DNA of 64,000 bases from Paenibacillus pectinilyticus (GCF_001700435.1 NZ_LYPC01000020.1:249678-313677), one strand, 5' to 3'; counted from the first letter of the stretch, positions 1 through 9,874 are shown. The notes: generated by a model not told the origin, from the sequence alone. Numbers and translations are program-made.

Positions 1-2
1 TA

Positions 3-1955
3 TATATCCAGTTGGGGAAATCGGTGAATTTGAAAAAGGAAGCGAAGATACGGCTTCAAGGATTTATGGTTCAAGTGTTTGGCCAGACGAAGTTATTGAA
101 GGATAAAAAGAGCGGCATTATGCATATCGTGATCTTTTATGGCTTCATTATTCTACAGCTAGGCGCGTTGGACCTTATTTTAAAAGGATTAATTGACCGA
201 GGGTTACCGATACCGGGGTACAAATACTTCACCCTCATCCAAGAAATAACGGTTGGGTTGATCGTGCTGGCAATGGGATATGCAACCTATCGTCGATACG
301 TGGAGAAGCTGAAACGTCTCAAACGTGGCTGGAAACCAAGTATTGTTGTGTTTTTCATTCTGTTTTTGATGTTATCCGTTGTCGTGAGCGGGGGCTTTGA
401 ACGGGTGCGGGAAGGTCTTCCGTCATCAGGCTACGCTCCGCTAACATCAGCTTGGGCAGCCATATTCGATGGGATATCTACATCTGCGGCAACTGTGGGT
501 TTCTATACAGGCTGGTGGATGCATCTGATGATTCTGTTTTCTTTCCTCATCTATGTGCCGCAGTCCAAGCATTTTCACATCATTACGGCTCCAATCAATA
601 TCTTGCTTCGGCGTACGGAGCCGACTGGCAAGCTGACTTCACTGGATTTGGAGGATGAAGAGGCGGAGTCATTCGGTGTAGGTAAAATCGAGGATTTTAC
701 GCAAAAGCAGATGCTGGATTTCTACTCTTGTGTAGAATGCGGCCGATGTACGAGCGTGTGTCCTGCAAATACAACAGGTAAGCTGTTGTCACCGATGCAC
801 CTCATTACCAAGCTTCGCGATCATCTGACGGAGAAAGGTGCAGCCATTACTTCGAAATCTCCTTGGGTACCTGCGATGGTGTTCGCGCCAGAGTCACATG
901 GAAACCCGTTAGAGGTCGAACTGATCGGCGATGTGATCACTGAAGAAGAGCTTTGGGCTTGCACGACTTGCCGGAACTGTGAAGATCAATGTCCTGTTGC
1001 GAATGAGCATGTGGATAAAATCATTGATATGCGCAGGCACTTGGTGCTAACACAAGGCAGTATGCCACATGATGGGCAGCGTGCACTGCAAAATATCGAG
1101 AGACAAGGCAACCCGTGGGGTATCTCTCGAAATGACCGTGTGAAATGGGTCAAAGAGGTGGACCCTGAAGATGCGCTTGAAGTAAGAACCGTCAAAGAAA
1201 ATCCGTCGTTCGAGTATCTATTTTTCCTCGGCTCAATGGGAGCCTATGATAATCGCAGTCGCAAGATCACCCATGCATTCGTGAAATTAATGAAGGAGGC
1301 TGGTATTTCTTTTGCCATATTAGGAAATGAGGAGAGGAATTCCGGCGATACCCCGCGCCGTATGGGGAATGAATTCCTGTTTCAGCAGTTATGTGCAGAT
1401 AATATTGCGACGTTCCAGAAGTACAAGGTGAAGAAGATCGTCACGACATGCCCGCATACGTATCATACGTTCAAAAATGAGTATCCCGATTTTGGCTTAA
1501 CCGCCGAGGTTTTTCATCATACCGAACTGCTGGACCTGTGGGTCAAAGAAGGGCGCTTAACGCCGCAATTTGAGGTGAAAGAGCGCATTACGTACCATGA
1601 TTCCTGCTACTTAGGCCGCTACAACGAAGTTTACGAGGAGCCACGGAATGTGCTGCGCGCTATTCCTGGCGTGGAACTTGTGGAACAATCGCGTTCGCGT
1701 GAGAACAGTATGTGCTGTGGTGCTGGTGGCGGCATGATGTGGATGGAAGAAACGGCGGGTACCCGAGTGAATGTGGCGCGTACGGAGCAGCTACTGAGTG
1801 TTCAGCCGACGATAATCTCCTCAGCGTGTCCCTATTGCTTAACGATGGTGGAGGATGGCACGAAGTTGAAAGAAGTAGAGGAAAGGGTAAAAGCGCGAGA
1901 TATCGCGGAAATTCTTGCACAATCGGTGTTTGGCTTGACTGAAAAAACGGGATAG
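3..1955 (+). CDS. fadF: Membrane Fe-S oxidoreductase of fatty-acid oxidation (FadF-like), 5' end cut by window edge
   Basis: Heterodisulfide-reductase-like protein of the Bacillus FadF (YwjF) type, thought to take electrons from acyl-CoA dehydrogenase/ETF to the membrane quinone pool. From the TTG at 12 there are 647 residues, but the frame is open to the window edge and the family is nearer 700 residues, so the true start is probably outside. Seen in order: four hydrophobic segments (about residues 35-57, 72-92, 109-127 and 163-185), two 4Fe-4S ferredoxin motifs (Cys 240/243/246/250 and 317/320/323/327), and a C-terminal half with CCG-type cysteine motifs (CPHTYHTF and CCGAGGGMMW). It is directly followed by fadN, which supports the assignment. 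The name is inferred by family and context. Confidence 0.88.
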   Translation, partial: YIQLGKSVNLKKEAKIRLQGFMVQVFGQTKLLKDKKSGIMHIVIFYGFIILQLGALDLILKGLIDRGLPIPGYKYFTLIQEITVGLIVLAMGYATYRRYVEKLKRLKRGWKPSIVVFFILFLMLSVVVSGGFERVREGLPSSGYAPLTSAWAAIFDGISTSAATVGFYTGWWMHLMILFSFLIYVPQSKHFHIITAPINILLRRTEPTGKLTSLDLEDEEAESFGVGKIEDFTQKQMLDFYSCVECGRCTSVCPANTTGKLLSPMHLITKLRDHLTEKGAAITSKSPWVPAMVFAPESHGNPLEVELIGDVITEEELWACTTCRNCEDQCPVANEHVDKIIDMRRHLVLTQGSMPHDGQRALQNIERQGNPWGISRNDRVKWVKEVDPEDALEVRTVKENPSFEYLFFLGSMGAYDNRSRKITHAFVKLMKEAGISFAILGNEERNSGDTPRRMGNEFLFQQLCADNIATFQKYKVKKIVTTCPHTYHTFKNEYPDFGLTAEVFHHTELLDLWVKEGRLTPQFEVKERITYHDSCYLGRYNEVYEEPRNVLRAIPGVELVEQSRSRENSMCCGAGGGMMWMEETAGTRVNVARTEQLLSVQPTIISSACPYCLTMVEDGTKLKEVEERVKARDIAEILAQSVFGLTEKTG

Positions 1956-1959
1956 TGAT

Positions 1960-2032
1960 TGCTTTTCGAAGCTAGTTTTTCCAAAGAAAAACGGAATGAA
2001 TGCTTTCCAAGCTAGTTTTCTACCGAAAACTT
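1960..2032 (+). repeat. Imperfect 40-bp tandem direct repeat between fadF and fadN
   Basis: Two copies of a segment built on TGCTTTYCRAAGCTAGTTTT followed by a short GAAAA block start near 1960 and 2000; the AAGCTAGTTTT cores lie exactly 40 bp apart (1969 and 2009). The second copy runs up to the fadN ribosome site. It could be a binding site for a regulator or a processing or attenuation element. No match to the Bacillus FadR box was seen. Confidence 0.45.
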
Positions 2033-2048
2033 TAAAGGAGATGTGCGC

Positions 2049-4442
2049 ATGACAACTATTCGTACAGCAGCCGTCATCGGCTCCGGAGTGATGGGTTCCG
2101 GAATTGCGGCTCATTTGGCCAATGTAGGTATTCCTGTTTTATTGCTGGATCGTGTACCGGAGCAGTTAACGCCGCAAGAGGAAGCCGCAGGACTCACGCT
2201 TGATCATCCTAAAGTGCGCAATCGATTCGCGGTAAGTGCCTTGGAGAAACTTGCCAAAACGAATCCAGCTCCGCTGTACAGCGAAGCTTTTGCCTCACGA
2301 ATCACGCCTGGGAATATTGAGGATGATTGGTCGAAGCTGAGTGGTGTGGATTGGATTGTTGAAGTGATCATTGAAAATTTGCAAGCCAAGCAGGAGCTCA
2401 TCACGCGTATTGAAACTGTGTGGAAGCCGGGCACGATCGTCTCCTCCAATACTTCAGGAATTTCGATTAATGCCATGGTGGAAAACGCTGGGGCAGCTTT
2501 TAAGAAAAACTTTCTTGGGACTCATTTCTTTAATCCTCCGCGGTATATGAAATTATTGGAAATTATTCCGAATGAGGGAACGGATCCAGCAATTGTTGCG
2601 TTCATGTCCGAATTTTGTGAGAAAAAGCTGGGGAAAGGCGTCGTGCAAGCAAAAGATACTCCGAATTTCATAAGTAATCGGATTGGTACGTATGGGCTCC
2701 TCATTACACTTCGGGAAATGTTGACTAAAGGATATACGGTCGAAGAAGTGGATGCAGTCACGGGACCTGCCATGGGCCGGCCGAAAAGTGCGACCTTCCG
2801 CACACTGGATTTGGTTGGTTTGGATACTTTCGTTCATGTCGCGAACAATGTATTCGACCTTGTAACGGATCCAGTTGAGAAGGGTGTCTTTGATACACCG
2901 ACCATTTTGAAAGAGATGGTAGCCAAAGGCTGGATTGGTGAGAAGCAAGGCCAAGGATTTTATAAAAAAGTGAAGTCAGCGGAAGGTAAGGAAATTCAGG
3001 CTTTGAATTTAACGACGATGGACTATGCGGCTAGTCGTAAAGTGACTTCGGCGTCTTTGGAAGCTTCGAAACAGGCGAAGGGAACGATTGCGAAGATCAA
3101 AGCGCTTCTGAGCGGGAAAGATCGTTATTCCGAGCTGGCGTGGAACATTTTGAAACCTGTACTCCTCTATGCCGCTGAAAAACGTGATGAAATCGCAGAT
3201 CACATTGTGGACATCGATAACGCGCTCAAATGGGGCTTTAATTGGGAGTTAGGGCCATTTGAAACATGGGATGCGATCGGTTTGAAGCGTTCTGTGGAAC
3301 GCATGGAAGCAGAAGGCGACACAGTCCCTGCGTGGGTAAAAGCTTGGATAGCGGCGGGCCATGATAGCTTTTATGAACGGAAAGAAGGCCGAACCTTTGC
3401 GATTCGACATGAGGAGCTTCGTGAAGTCGAATCAAGTCCTGAGATCATATCGCTAGCAGCGCTCAAACAGCAAAACAAAGTCATCCGTTCCAATAGCGGC
3501 GCGAGCTTGATCGATATCGGTGACGAAGTAGCTTGCTTGGAATTTAATTCACCTAACAATGCAATTGGTGCGGATATTCTGACGATGATTCAGCAAAGTG
3601 TGGATGAGGTTCGCAGTAATTACCGTGGGCTTGTTGTCGCTAATGAAGGTAAAAATTTCTGCGTAGGAGCCAATTTGATGCTGTTGCTGATGGAAGCGCA
3701 GGATGGTGAATGGGACGAAGTGGATGGCATCATTCGATTGTTCCAGAACGCGATGCTAAAGCTGAAAAGACTGGATAAACCGGTGGTTGCTGCTCCTCAT
3801 AAAATGACACTTGGCGGCGGTGTAGAAGCGTGTATGCCGGCGGATCAAACGATTTTCTCGGCGGAAACATATTATGGACTCGTTGAAACGGGGGTAGGCC
3901 TGATACCTGCTGGCGGTGGCTGTAAGGAGCTGGCTCTTCTTGCCAGCCAACAAGTAAAAGACCCTGAGGTCGATCTGCAGCCTTGGATCAATGCGGTTTT
4001 CGAGACGGTGGCGATGGCCAAAGTGTCCACAAGCGGCCATGATACGAAACGGCTCGGCTACATGCGAGCGCAGGATTCGGTTGTTGTTAATCCGGATCAT
4101 CGGATTTACGAAGCGAAGCAGGCGGTGCTTCGTATGGATGCAGCGGGATATACGCCACCGGCGCAAGAGAAGATTCGCGTCGTTGGCGAGAATGGGAAAG
4201 CGGTTATGCAGGTTGGCGCATACACGATGCGGAAAGGTGGCTATATCTCTGCGCATGACCAGCTGATTGCCAATAAGCTTGCGCATGTGTTGGCGGGAGG
4301 GAATATACCAGCGGGGACGTTAGTCAGTGAGCAATATATGCTCGATTTGGAGCGAGAGGCCTTCTTGAGCTTATGTGGGGAGCAGAAAACGCAGCAGCGG
4401 ATGCAGTATATGCTTTCCAAGGGGAAAGCTTTGAGGAATTAG
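2049..4442 (+). CDS. fadN: 3-hydroxyacyl-CoA dehydrogenase / enoyl-CoA hydratase FadN
   Basis: Bifunctional beta-oxidation enzyme: hydrates 2-enoyl-CoA and oxidises 3-hydroxyacyl-CoA with NAD in the cytoplasm. The ATG at 2049 is preferred over the upstream GTG at 2043 because AAAGGAG (2034-2040) then lies 8 nt away; this gives 797 residues, normal for FadN. The N-terminus has a Rossmann fold (VIGSGVMGSGIAAHLANVG), followed by the HCDH C-terminal domains (GTHFFNPPRYM, RPKSATFRTLDLVG). From about residue 480 a crotonase domain follows, with the oxyanion region (AAPHKMTLGGGVEA) and GLIPAGGG. The domain order, dehydrogenase first, is that of Bacillus FadN rather than E. coli FadB. It is followed by fadA and fadE as in the Bacillus fadNAE operon. 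Confidence 0.93.
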   Translation: MTTIRTAAVIGSGVMGSGIAAHLANVGIPVLLLDRVPEQLTPQEEAAGLTLDHPKVRNRFAVSALEKLAKTNPAPLYSEAFASRITPGNIEDDWSKLSGVDWIVEVIIENLQAKQELITRIETVWKPGTIVSSNTSGISINAMVENAGAAFKKNFLGTHFFNPPRYMKLLEIIPNEGTDPAIVAFMSEFCEKKLGKGVVQAKDTPNFISNRIGTYGLLITLREMLTKGYTVEEVDAVTGPAMGRPKSATFRTLDLVGLDTFVHVANNVFDLVTDPVEKGVFDTPTILKEMVAKGWIGEKQGQGFYKKVKSAEGKEIQALNLTTMDYAASRKVTSASLEASKQAKGTIAKIKALLSGKDRYSELAWNILKPVLLYAAEKRDEIADHIVDIDNALKWGFNWELGPFETWDAIGLKRSVERMEAEGDTVPAWVKAWIAAGHDSFYERKEGRTFAIRHEELREVESSPEIISLAALKQQNKVIRSNSGASLIDIGDEVACLEFNSPNNAIGADILTMIQQSVDEVRSNYRGLVVANEGKNFCVGANLMLLLMEAQDGEWDEVDGIIRLFQNAMLKLKRLDKPVVAAPHKMTLGGGVEACMPADQTIFSAETYYGLVETGVGLIPAGGGCKELALLASQQVKDPEVDLQPWINAVFETVAMAKVSTSGHDTKRLGYMRAQDSVVVNPDHRIYEAKQAVLRMDAAGYTPPAQEKIRVVGENGKAVMQVGAYTMRKGGYISAHDQLIANKLAHVLAGGNIPAGTLVSEQYMLDLEREAFLSLCGEQKTQQRMQYMLSKGKALRN

Positions 4443-4544
4443 GTTGTTAGTAATGATGGGAGAGAGTTTCGGCGTGCAGTATAAAGCGAGTATTACGCAG
4501 TGATATGGAATTTATATCCAATTATTCCTGAAGAGGTGAGTTCG

Positions 4545-5732
4545 ATGAAGGAAGCCGTCATTGTATCTATAACCCGTACCGCCGTTGGGCGCGCGAAAAA
4601 AGGCAGCTTCGCGCAAACACGCGCGGAAGATCTGGGCAAAGCCGTACTCGAAGAGGCAGTACGGCGTGTACCGGGACTCGACAAGGGTGATGTCGAGGAC
4701 ATTATCATTGGCTGCGCGATGCCCGAAGGCGAGCAAGGGCTGAACTTCGCCCGCACCATGTCGCTGTACGCGGGCTTTCCGGTGACCGTGCCAGCGATCA
4801 CGGTCAATCGCTTCTGTTCCTCCGGCTTGCAAGCCATCGCATATGCGGCAGAGCGCATCATGCTCGGCCACGCCGAGGTGATCATCGCCGGAGGCGTGGA
4901 GAGCATGAGCCACGTCCCGATGACGGGCTTCAAGCTCTCGCCGCATCCGCGGCTGGTCGAGACCATGCCCGAGGTGTACATGGGCATGGGGCATACCGCC
5001 GAAGCCGTAGCGGAGCGCTTCGGCATCTCGCGCGAAGCGCAGGATGGCTTCGCGACGCGCAGCCATCAGAAGGCGGCGGCGGCCATCGCAGCCGGCCGCT
5101 TCGTCGATGAGATCGTGCCGGTGAGCACGAGCGTGAAGGGCGTTGACGAACGAGGCAAAGCCTACGTTCGGGAGTACGTGTTTGCCACGGATGAGGGTGT
5201 TCGCCCCGATACATCCGTGGAGACCCTGAGCAAGCTGAAACCAGCGTTCAGCTTGGGCGGTTCTGTGACGGCGGGTAACGCGTCACAGACGTCGGACGGC
5301 GCAGCGGCGGCCGTGCTGATGAGCCGTGAGCGCGCGGAGGCGCTCGGGCTGAAGCCGATGGCGACGTTCCTGTCTTTCGCCCTTTCCGGCGTGGAGCCGG
5401 AAATCATGGGTGTCGGACCCGTCAAAGCGATCCCTAAAGCGCTGCAGATGGCCGGGATTACCCAAGATCAAGTCGATCTCTTCGAGATCAATGAGGCCTT
5501 CGCTTCCCAATGTGTTCATATCGTGCGCGAGTTAGGTATAGATGAAGAGAAAGTGAACGTGAATGGCGGCGCGATCGCCCTCGGTCATCCGTTAGGCTGC
5601 ACAGGAGCGAAGCTCTCGACAAGCTTGATATACGAGCTTCAGCGGCGAGGCGGCGGGTATGGCGTTGTATCCATGTGTATTGGCGGCGGCATGGGAGCGG
5701 CTGGCGTTTTTCAAGTGCATAGCCCCGAGTAG
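4545..5732 (+). CDS. fadA: Acetyl-CoA C-acyltransferase (3-ketoacyl-CoA thiolase) FadA
   Basis: Thiolase that cleaves 3-ketoacyl-CoA to acetyl-CoA and a shortened acyl-CoA. The ATG at 4545 follows AAGAGGTGAG and gives 395 residues, the usual thiolase length; the frame is open upstream to 4500 but that part is not thiolase. The nucleophilic Cys91 (RFCSSGLQ), the NEAFASQ histidine-loop equivalent and the C-terminal GGAIALGHPLGCTGAK with the second catalytic Cys are all present. About 100 bp separate it from fadN and from fadE, so one transcript is likely. Odd: from roughly 4600 to 5400 the DNA is clearly more GC-rich, with GC-ending codons, than its neighbours, which could reflect gene conversion from, or acquisition of, a GC-rich allele. 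Confidence 0.93.
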   Translation: MKEAVIVSITRTAVGRAKKGSFAQTRAEDLGKAVLEEAVRRVPGLDKGDVEDIIIGCAMPEGEQGLNFARTMSLYAGFPVTVPAITVNRFCSSGLQAIAYAAERIMLGHAEVIIAGGVESMSHVPMTGFKLSPHPRLVETMPEVYMGMGHTAEAVAERFGISREAQDGFATRSHQKAAAAIAAGRFVDEIVPVSTSVKGVDERGKAYVREYVFATDEGVRPDTSVETLSKLKPAFSLGGSVTAGNASQTSDGAAAAVLMSRERAEALGLKPMATFLSFALSGVEPEIMGVGPVKAIPKALQMAGITQDQVDLFEINEAFASQCVHIVRELGIDEEKVNVNGGAIALGHPLGCTGAKLSTSLIYELQRRGGGYGVVSMCIGGGMGAAGVFQVHSPE

Positions 5733-5838
5733 CGGCAGAAAGATCCTTTAGCATTAGCGTGTATCTCATCATGAACAGCGGATTCATCTCAATCAACCTT
5801 TATGCATAGAACCACCCCATTCAAAGGAGAGTTGACTC

Positions 5839-7611
5839 ATGACGAACAAAATCGTTGGCGGAAGCTTTGTCATTTCAGACCTTGATTTTCAATCGATTGT
5901 AACGCCGGAGGATTTCACCGAAGAACATCGTATGATTGCCGAAACGACACGTGACTACGTGAACGGGGAAGTCTTGCCGAATGACGAACACTTAGAGAAG
6001 CTGGATTATGATTTAACCGTGAAATTAATGCGCAGCGCAGGCGATCTAGGATTACTCGGTGCAGATGTGCCTGAGATTTACGGCGGCCTTGGTTTAGATA
6101 AGGTCAGCTCCACCATCATAAGCGAGAATTTAGCCCGAGCTTCCTCGTTTGCCCTATCCATTGGTGCACACGTCGGGATCGGCACACTCCCAATCGTTTT
6201 CTTTGGGACACAAGAGCAGAAGAAAAAGTATTTGCCTGATTTAGCCACAGGTGCCAAAATCGCCGCTTATTGCCTGACAGAGCCAACCTCAGGCTCGGAT
6301 GCCCTTGGAGCGAAAACAACAGCTCGCTTATCCGATGATGGGAAGCACTATCTGTTGAACGGATCCAAGCTCTATATTACAAATGCCGGATTTGCTGATA
6401 TTTTCATCGTATACGCCAAAATCAATGGCACGGACTTCACCGCGTTCATCGTGGAAAAAGGGGATCCTGGCTTTACAATGGGCCCTGAGGAGAAAAAGAT
6501 GGGGATTAAAGGCTCATCGACACGCCCGCTCTTTTTCGAAGATGTGAAGGTTCCTGTAGAGAACTTGCTCGGAGAAATCGGGAAAGGTCATCTGATTGCC
6601 TTTAATATTTTGAACATCGGACGCTATAAATTAGCCGTAGGCTGCCTCGGTGCATCCAAAGAAACGATTGAACTTGCCGTGAAATATGCGAATACGCGTC
6701 AGCAGTTCCAAACACCGATCTCACGTTTCCCTTTAATTGGTAAAAAACTGGCGGAAATGAATATCCAAACCTATATTCTTGAAAGCATGGTATACCGTAC
6801 GACAGGTCTATTTGACAACATCCTTAAGGATATTGATCACACGAGTCCCGATGCAGGGAAGACGTCGGCCAAAGGCATTTCCGAGTACGCACTCGAATGC
6901 TCCATTAATAAGGTATTTGCTTCAGAAGTACTTGATTTCGTAGCCGATGAAGGGCTGCAAATTCATGGCGGTTATGGCTTTATTCAAGAATACAAAGTCG
7001 AGCGCATTTATCGCGATTCCCGTATTAATCGAATTTTCGAAGGAACGAATGAAATTAATCGCTTGCTCATTCCGGGGACCTTGGTGAAAAAAGCGATGAA
7101 AGGCGAGCTGCCTTTGCTGCAAAAAGCACAAGAACTGCAAGCGGAATTACTTTCATACCTGCCAGGTCAGACGTTCGAGGGTACGTTAGCCGAAGAGACG
7201 CATATGGTCAGTATGGCGAAGAAGGTATTTCTCATGGTTGGGGGGCTTGCTGTTCAGAAATATGGGATGGCTCTAGAGAAAAATCAAGAGGTGCTTAGTA
7301 ATCTTGCGGATATGATGATCCAAATTTTTGCTGCAGAAAGCGGTTTGCTCCGTACGCAAAAGCTGATACACAAGAATGGCGAAGCCAAAGCGAACAATGC
7401 GATTCAGCTTACAACCGTGTTTGTTCATGAGGCTTTTGACAAAATAGAGGCATATGCGAAAGAAGCGCTCAGTACGATGGAAGAAGGAGATGTGCTTCGA
7501 ACTCAGCTTTCTATGCTGAAGAAGTTGTCTAGACGGAGCAGTGTGAATACAGTGGGGTTGAAGCGCGACATCGCTGCACGTGTAATTCAGGGTGAGAAAT
7601 TCATCGGATGA
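5839..7611 (+). CDS. fadE: Acyl-CoA dehydrogenase FadE
   Basis: FAD-dependent acyl-CoA dehydrogenase, the first oxidation step of beta-oxidation. 590 residues, the long Bacillus FadE class rather than the 380-residue short form. Visible signatures are the FAD/substrate motif CLTEPTSGSDALGAKT (about residue 150), the second family signature around LQIHGGYGFIQEY (about 375) and the IFEGTNEINR segment that carries the catalytic glutamate in relatives. The C-terminal 170 residues form the extra helical domain of this class. AAAGGAG lies 7-9 nt before the ATG. It completes the fadN-fadA-fadE order; its electrons would pass through ETF, not in this window, to FadF. Confidence 0.93.
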   Translation: MTNKIVGGSFVISDLDFQSIVTPEDFTEEHRMIAETTRDYVNGEVLPNDEHLEKLDYDLTVKLMRSAGDLGLLGADVPEIYGGLGLDKVSSTIISENLARASSFALSIGAHVGIGTLPIVFFGTQEQKKKYLPDLATGAKIAAYCLTEPTSGSDALGAKTTARLSDDGKHYLLNGSKLYITNAGFADIFIVYAKINGTDFTAFIVEKGDPGFTMGPEEKKMGIKGSSTRPLFFEDVKVPVENLLGEIGKGHLIAFNILNIGRYKLAVGCLGASKETIELAVKYANTRQQFQTPISRFPLIGKKLAEMNIQTYILESMVYRTTGLFDNILKDIDHTSPDAGKTSAKGISEYALECSINKVFASEVLDFVADEGLQIHGGYGFIQEYKVERIYRDSRINRIFEGTNEINRLLIPGTLVKKAMKGELPLLQKAQELQAELLSYLPGQTFEGTLAEETHMVSMAKKVFLMVGGLAVQKYGMALEKNQEVLSNLADMMIQIFAAESGLLRTQKLIHKNGEAKANNAIQLTTVFVHEAFDKIEAYAKEALSTMEEGDVLRTQLSMLKKLSRRSSVNTVGLKRDIAARVIQGEKFIG

Positions 7612-7647
7612 TTCTCGTTGTCATGAACCTGAAGGGGATGGTTTTGT

Positions 7648-9318
7648 ATGAGGGAGACAAAGCCTTGGCTGCGTCATTATCCATCGGAAGTGGCGCCGAC
7701 TTACGAGTACCCGAAACATAATCTGGCACGTCTGCTGGTTGATTCCGCAAGTCAATATCCCGAACGGCCTGCTTTATATTTCATGGGAAAAAAAATATCG
7801 TATCGCGAGTTGCTCACCGCGTCTTATCAATTTGCCCACGTGTTGCTGGATCTTGGGGTACGTCCTGGAGAACGCGTATCGATTATGCTGCCGAATTGTC
7901 CTTCGGCGATTATTGCTTATTTCGGCACGCTGATGATGGGTGGCATTGTGGTCATGACGAATCCGCTGTATGTGGAGCGAGAGCTGGTTCACCAGCTCTC
8001 CGACTCGGAGGCGACGGTCATCGTGACTCTGGATCTGCTGTTCGATCGCGTACAGAAGGCGAAATCAAGAACGTATTTGCGTCATGTGATTGTTACATCC
8101 ATCAAGGACTATTTGCCTTTCCCTAAGAATCTTCTGTATCCGATTAAAATGAAAAAAGATGGCGCTAAGCTCGATGTCGCCTATGGCGAAGGCGTGTATG
8201 CATTCAAGAAATTGCTGCGCCTAGCCTCCAAAATGCCCATCTGTGAGAATGTGAATGCGGACGAAGATATCGCACTTCTTCAATACACAGGAGGGACGAC
8301 GGGGCTCTCCAAGGGTGTTATGCTGACGCACACGAATCTTATTGCCAATACCTACCAAACGAGTAACTGGTGCTATCGTGTACAGCCTCAAGGAGATCGC
8401 TTCCTAGGTGCAATTCCTTGCTTCCATGTCTTTGGATTGACTGTACTGCTGAATCAAGCGATCTATCGTGCGGGAATGCTCATTCTAATTCCGAAATTTG
8501 ATATTGATTTGATTTTGGACACGATTCATAAGCTCAAACCGACGATTTTTCCAGGAGCTCCTACGATGTATGTAGCGCTGATCAATCATAAGCGAGTGAA
8601 GGATTTAGATATTTCCTCCATCAATGTTTGTGTAAGCGGTTCAGCGCCGCTGCCGTTAGAGGTTCAAGAACGATTTGAATCACTGACCGGAGGTAAATTA
8701 ATCGAAGGCTATGGTCTGACGGAAGCTTCGCCCGTTACGCATGCGAATCCCATTTGGGGTTATCGTAAAATAGGGTCGATCGGCGTCCCGTTTCCAGATA
8801 CGGACACCAAAGTGGTGGATTCCGCTACGGGTGAGGAACTGCCGATAGGTGAAATCGGTGAGATTATCATCAAGGGGCCTCAAGTGATGAAAGGGTACTG
8901 GCGCCGGGAACCAGAAACAGCTCTGACGATCAAAGACGGTTGGCTCTATACCGGAGATATGGGACGTATGGATGAGGATGGTTTCTTCTCCATTGTGGAT
9001 CGGAAGAAGGATTTGATAATTGCGGGCGGATTTAATATTTATCCGCGGGACATTGAAGAGGTGCTCTACGAGCATCCAGCGATTCTGGAAGCGGCTGTTG
9101 CAGGCGTTCCAGATGAGTATCGCGGTGAAACGGTGAAAGCTTTTATTGTACTGCGTGAAGGCATGACGCTGACGGAGAAGGAATTAGATGTCTTTTGCCG
9201 AGAGCGATTGGCAGCTTTTAAAGTACCTCGCAAGGTGGAATTCCGCCAAACCCTGCCGAAGACAATGATTGGCAAGGTGCTGCGCCGTCAATTATTAGAA
9301 GAGGAAGCGAAAAAGTGA
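7648..9318 (+). CDS. lcfA: Long-chain acyl-CoA synthetase (LcfA/FadD type)
   Basis: Adenylate-forming enzyme that activates fatty acids with ATP and CoA, feeding the upstream beta-oxidation genes. 556 residues, normal for the family. The AMP-binding P-loop YTGGTTGLSKGVMLTH (about residue 215), the A5 motif EGYGLTEASPVTH (about 350), the A7 motif WLYTGDMGRMDEDG (about 430) and the C-terminal GGFNIYPRDIEEV and PKTMIGKVLRR with its acyl-transfer lysine are all present. The ATG follows GGGGATGG at 7634; only 36 bp separate it from fadE, so it is probably cotranscribed. The lcfA symbol follows the Bacillus homologue; substrate chain length cannot be read from sequence. Confidence 0.9.
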   Translation: MRETKPWLRHYPSEVAPTYEYPKHNLARLLVDSASQYPERPALYFMGKKISYRELLTASYQFAHVLLDLGVRPGERVSIMLPNCPSAIIAYFGTLMMGGIVVMTNPLYVERELVHQLSDSEATVIVTLDLLFDRVQKAKSRTYLRHVIVTSIKDYLPFPKNLLYPIKMKKDGAKLDVAYGEGVYAFKKLLRLASKMPICENVNADEDIALLQYTGGTTGLSKGVMLTHTNLIANTYQTSNWCYRVQPQGDRFLGAIPCFHVFGLTVLLNQAIYRAGMLILIPKFDIDLILDTIHKLKPTIFPGAPTMYVALINHKRVKDLDISSINVCVSGSAPLPLEVQERFESLTGGKLIEGYGLTEASPVTHANPIWGYRKIGSIGVPFPDTDTKVVDSATGEELPIGEIGEIIIKGPQVMKGYWRREPETALTIKDGWLYTGDMGRMDEDGFFSIVDRKKDLIIAGGFNIYPRDIEEVLYEHPAILEAAVAGVPDEYRGETVKAFIVLREGMTLTEKELDVFCRERLAAFKVPRKVEFRQTLPKTMIGKVLRRQLLEEEAKK

Positions 9319-9381
9319 AGTGAGCCTCACTTCGCTTTTCGATAAAGGGGCAGCCCTTTACAAAGAAGTGGAGGGAGTCCA

Positions 9382-9798
9382 ATGGATGATGGAAATGATC
9401 GTATAACGAGAAAATTGCAGCAGCTCGCCGCCGCAGCGGAGTCCACCTTCTGGGGGTATCTGGGCTGTGAATTTGTCAGCATGGAGGGCAATATCATTAC
9501 AATTGCTTTAGATGCGAAGCCGCATCATCTCAATCCGATTGGGATGGTACATGGCGGTGTGACGTCTTCTCTTTTGGATACGGCGATGGGAATTATTGCG
9601 ATGATTGCGAGACCCGAAGAGAAGGTGGTAACGACGAATTTGAGTGTTCATTTCGTATCCCCGCTCTATGAGGGAAGATTATTTGTAACAGCGGAGCTAG
9701 TACATCAATCGCGTAAAATGATCACAGCGCAGGCTCGTGTAGTTGACAGTGAAGGCAATCTAGGTACGATGGGCACAGGCTCATTTCGGGTGATTTAA
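9382..9798 (+). CDS. PaaI-type hotdog-fold acyl-CoA thioesterase
   Basis: 138-residue single hotdog domain of the PaaI/YdiI class, expected to hydrolyse acyl-CoA. The hallmark central helix region HLNPIGMVHGGVTSSLLDTAMG (quoted in part: GMVHGGVTSSLLDTAMG), with the conserved HGG, lies at about residues 50-72. The ATG at 9382 is preceded by GTGGAGGGAG. It lies 63 bp after the acyl-CoA synthetase and ends the fad gene run, consistent with recycling CoA from dead-end acyl-CoAs. Substrate unknown. Confidence 0.85.
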   Translation: MDDGNDRITRKLQQLAAAAESTFWGYLGCEFVSMEGNIITIALDAKPHHLNPIGMVHGGVTSSLLDTAMGIIAMIARPEEKVVTTNLSVHFVSPLYEGRLFVTAELVHQSRKMITAQARVVDSEGNLGTMGTGSFRVI

Positions 9799-9874
9799 GG
9801 CTACACGACATTGTGAAATGGAACCTTCGAAACCATGAGGTCTGTGGTGGTGAGGGTTCTTTTGCGTGCATTAA

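Noticed and set aside
1985..2010. FadR operator before fadN
   Set aside because: GGAATGAATGCTTTCC is only loosely palindromic and does not fit the TGAATGA-type FadR box.
3756..4286. Long minus-strand open frame opposite fadN
   Set aside because: Low-complexity Arg/His-rich translation with no ribosome site; it is a shadow of the fadN codons.
4512..5214. Long minus-strand open frames opposite fadA
   Set aside because: They result from GC-rich codon bias in fadA; no start signals or family features.
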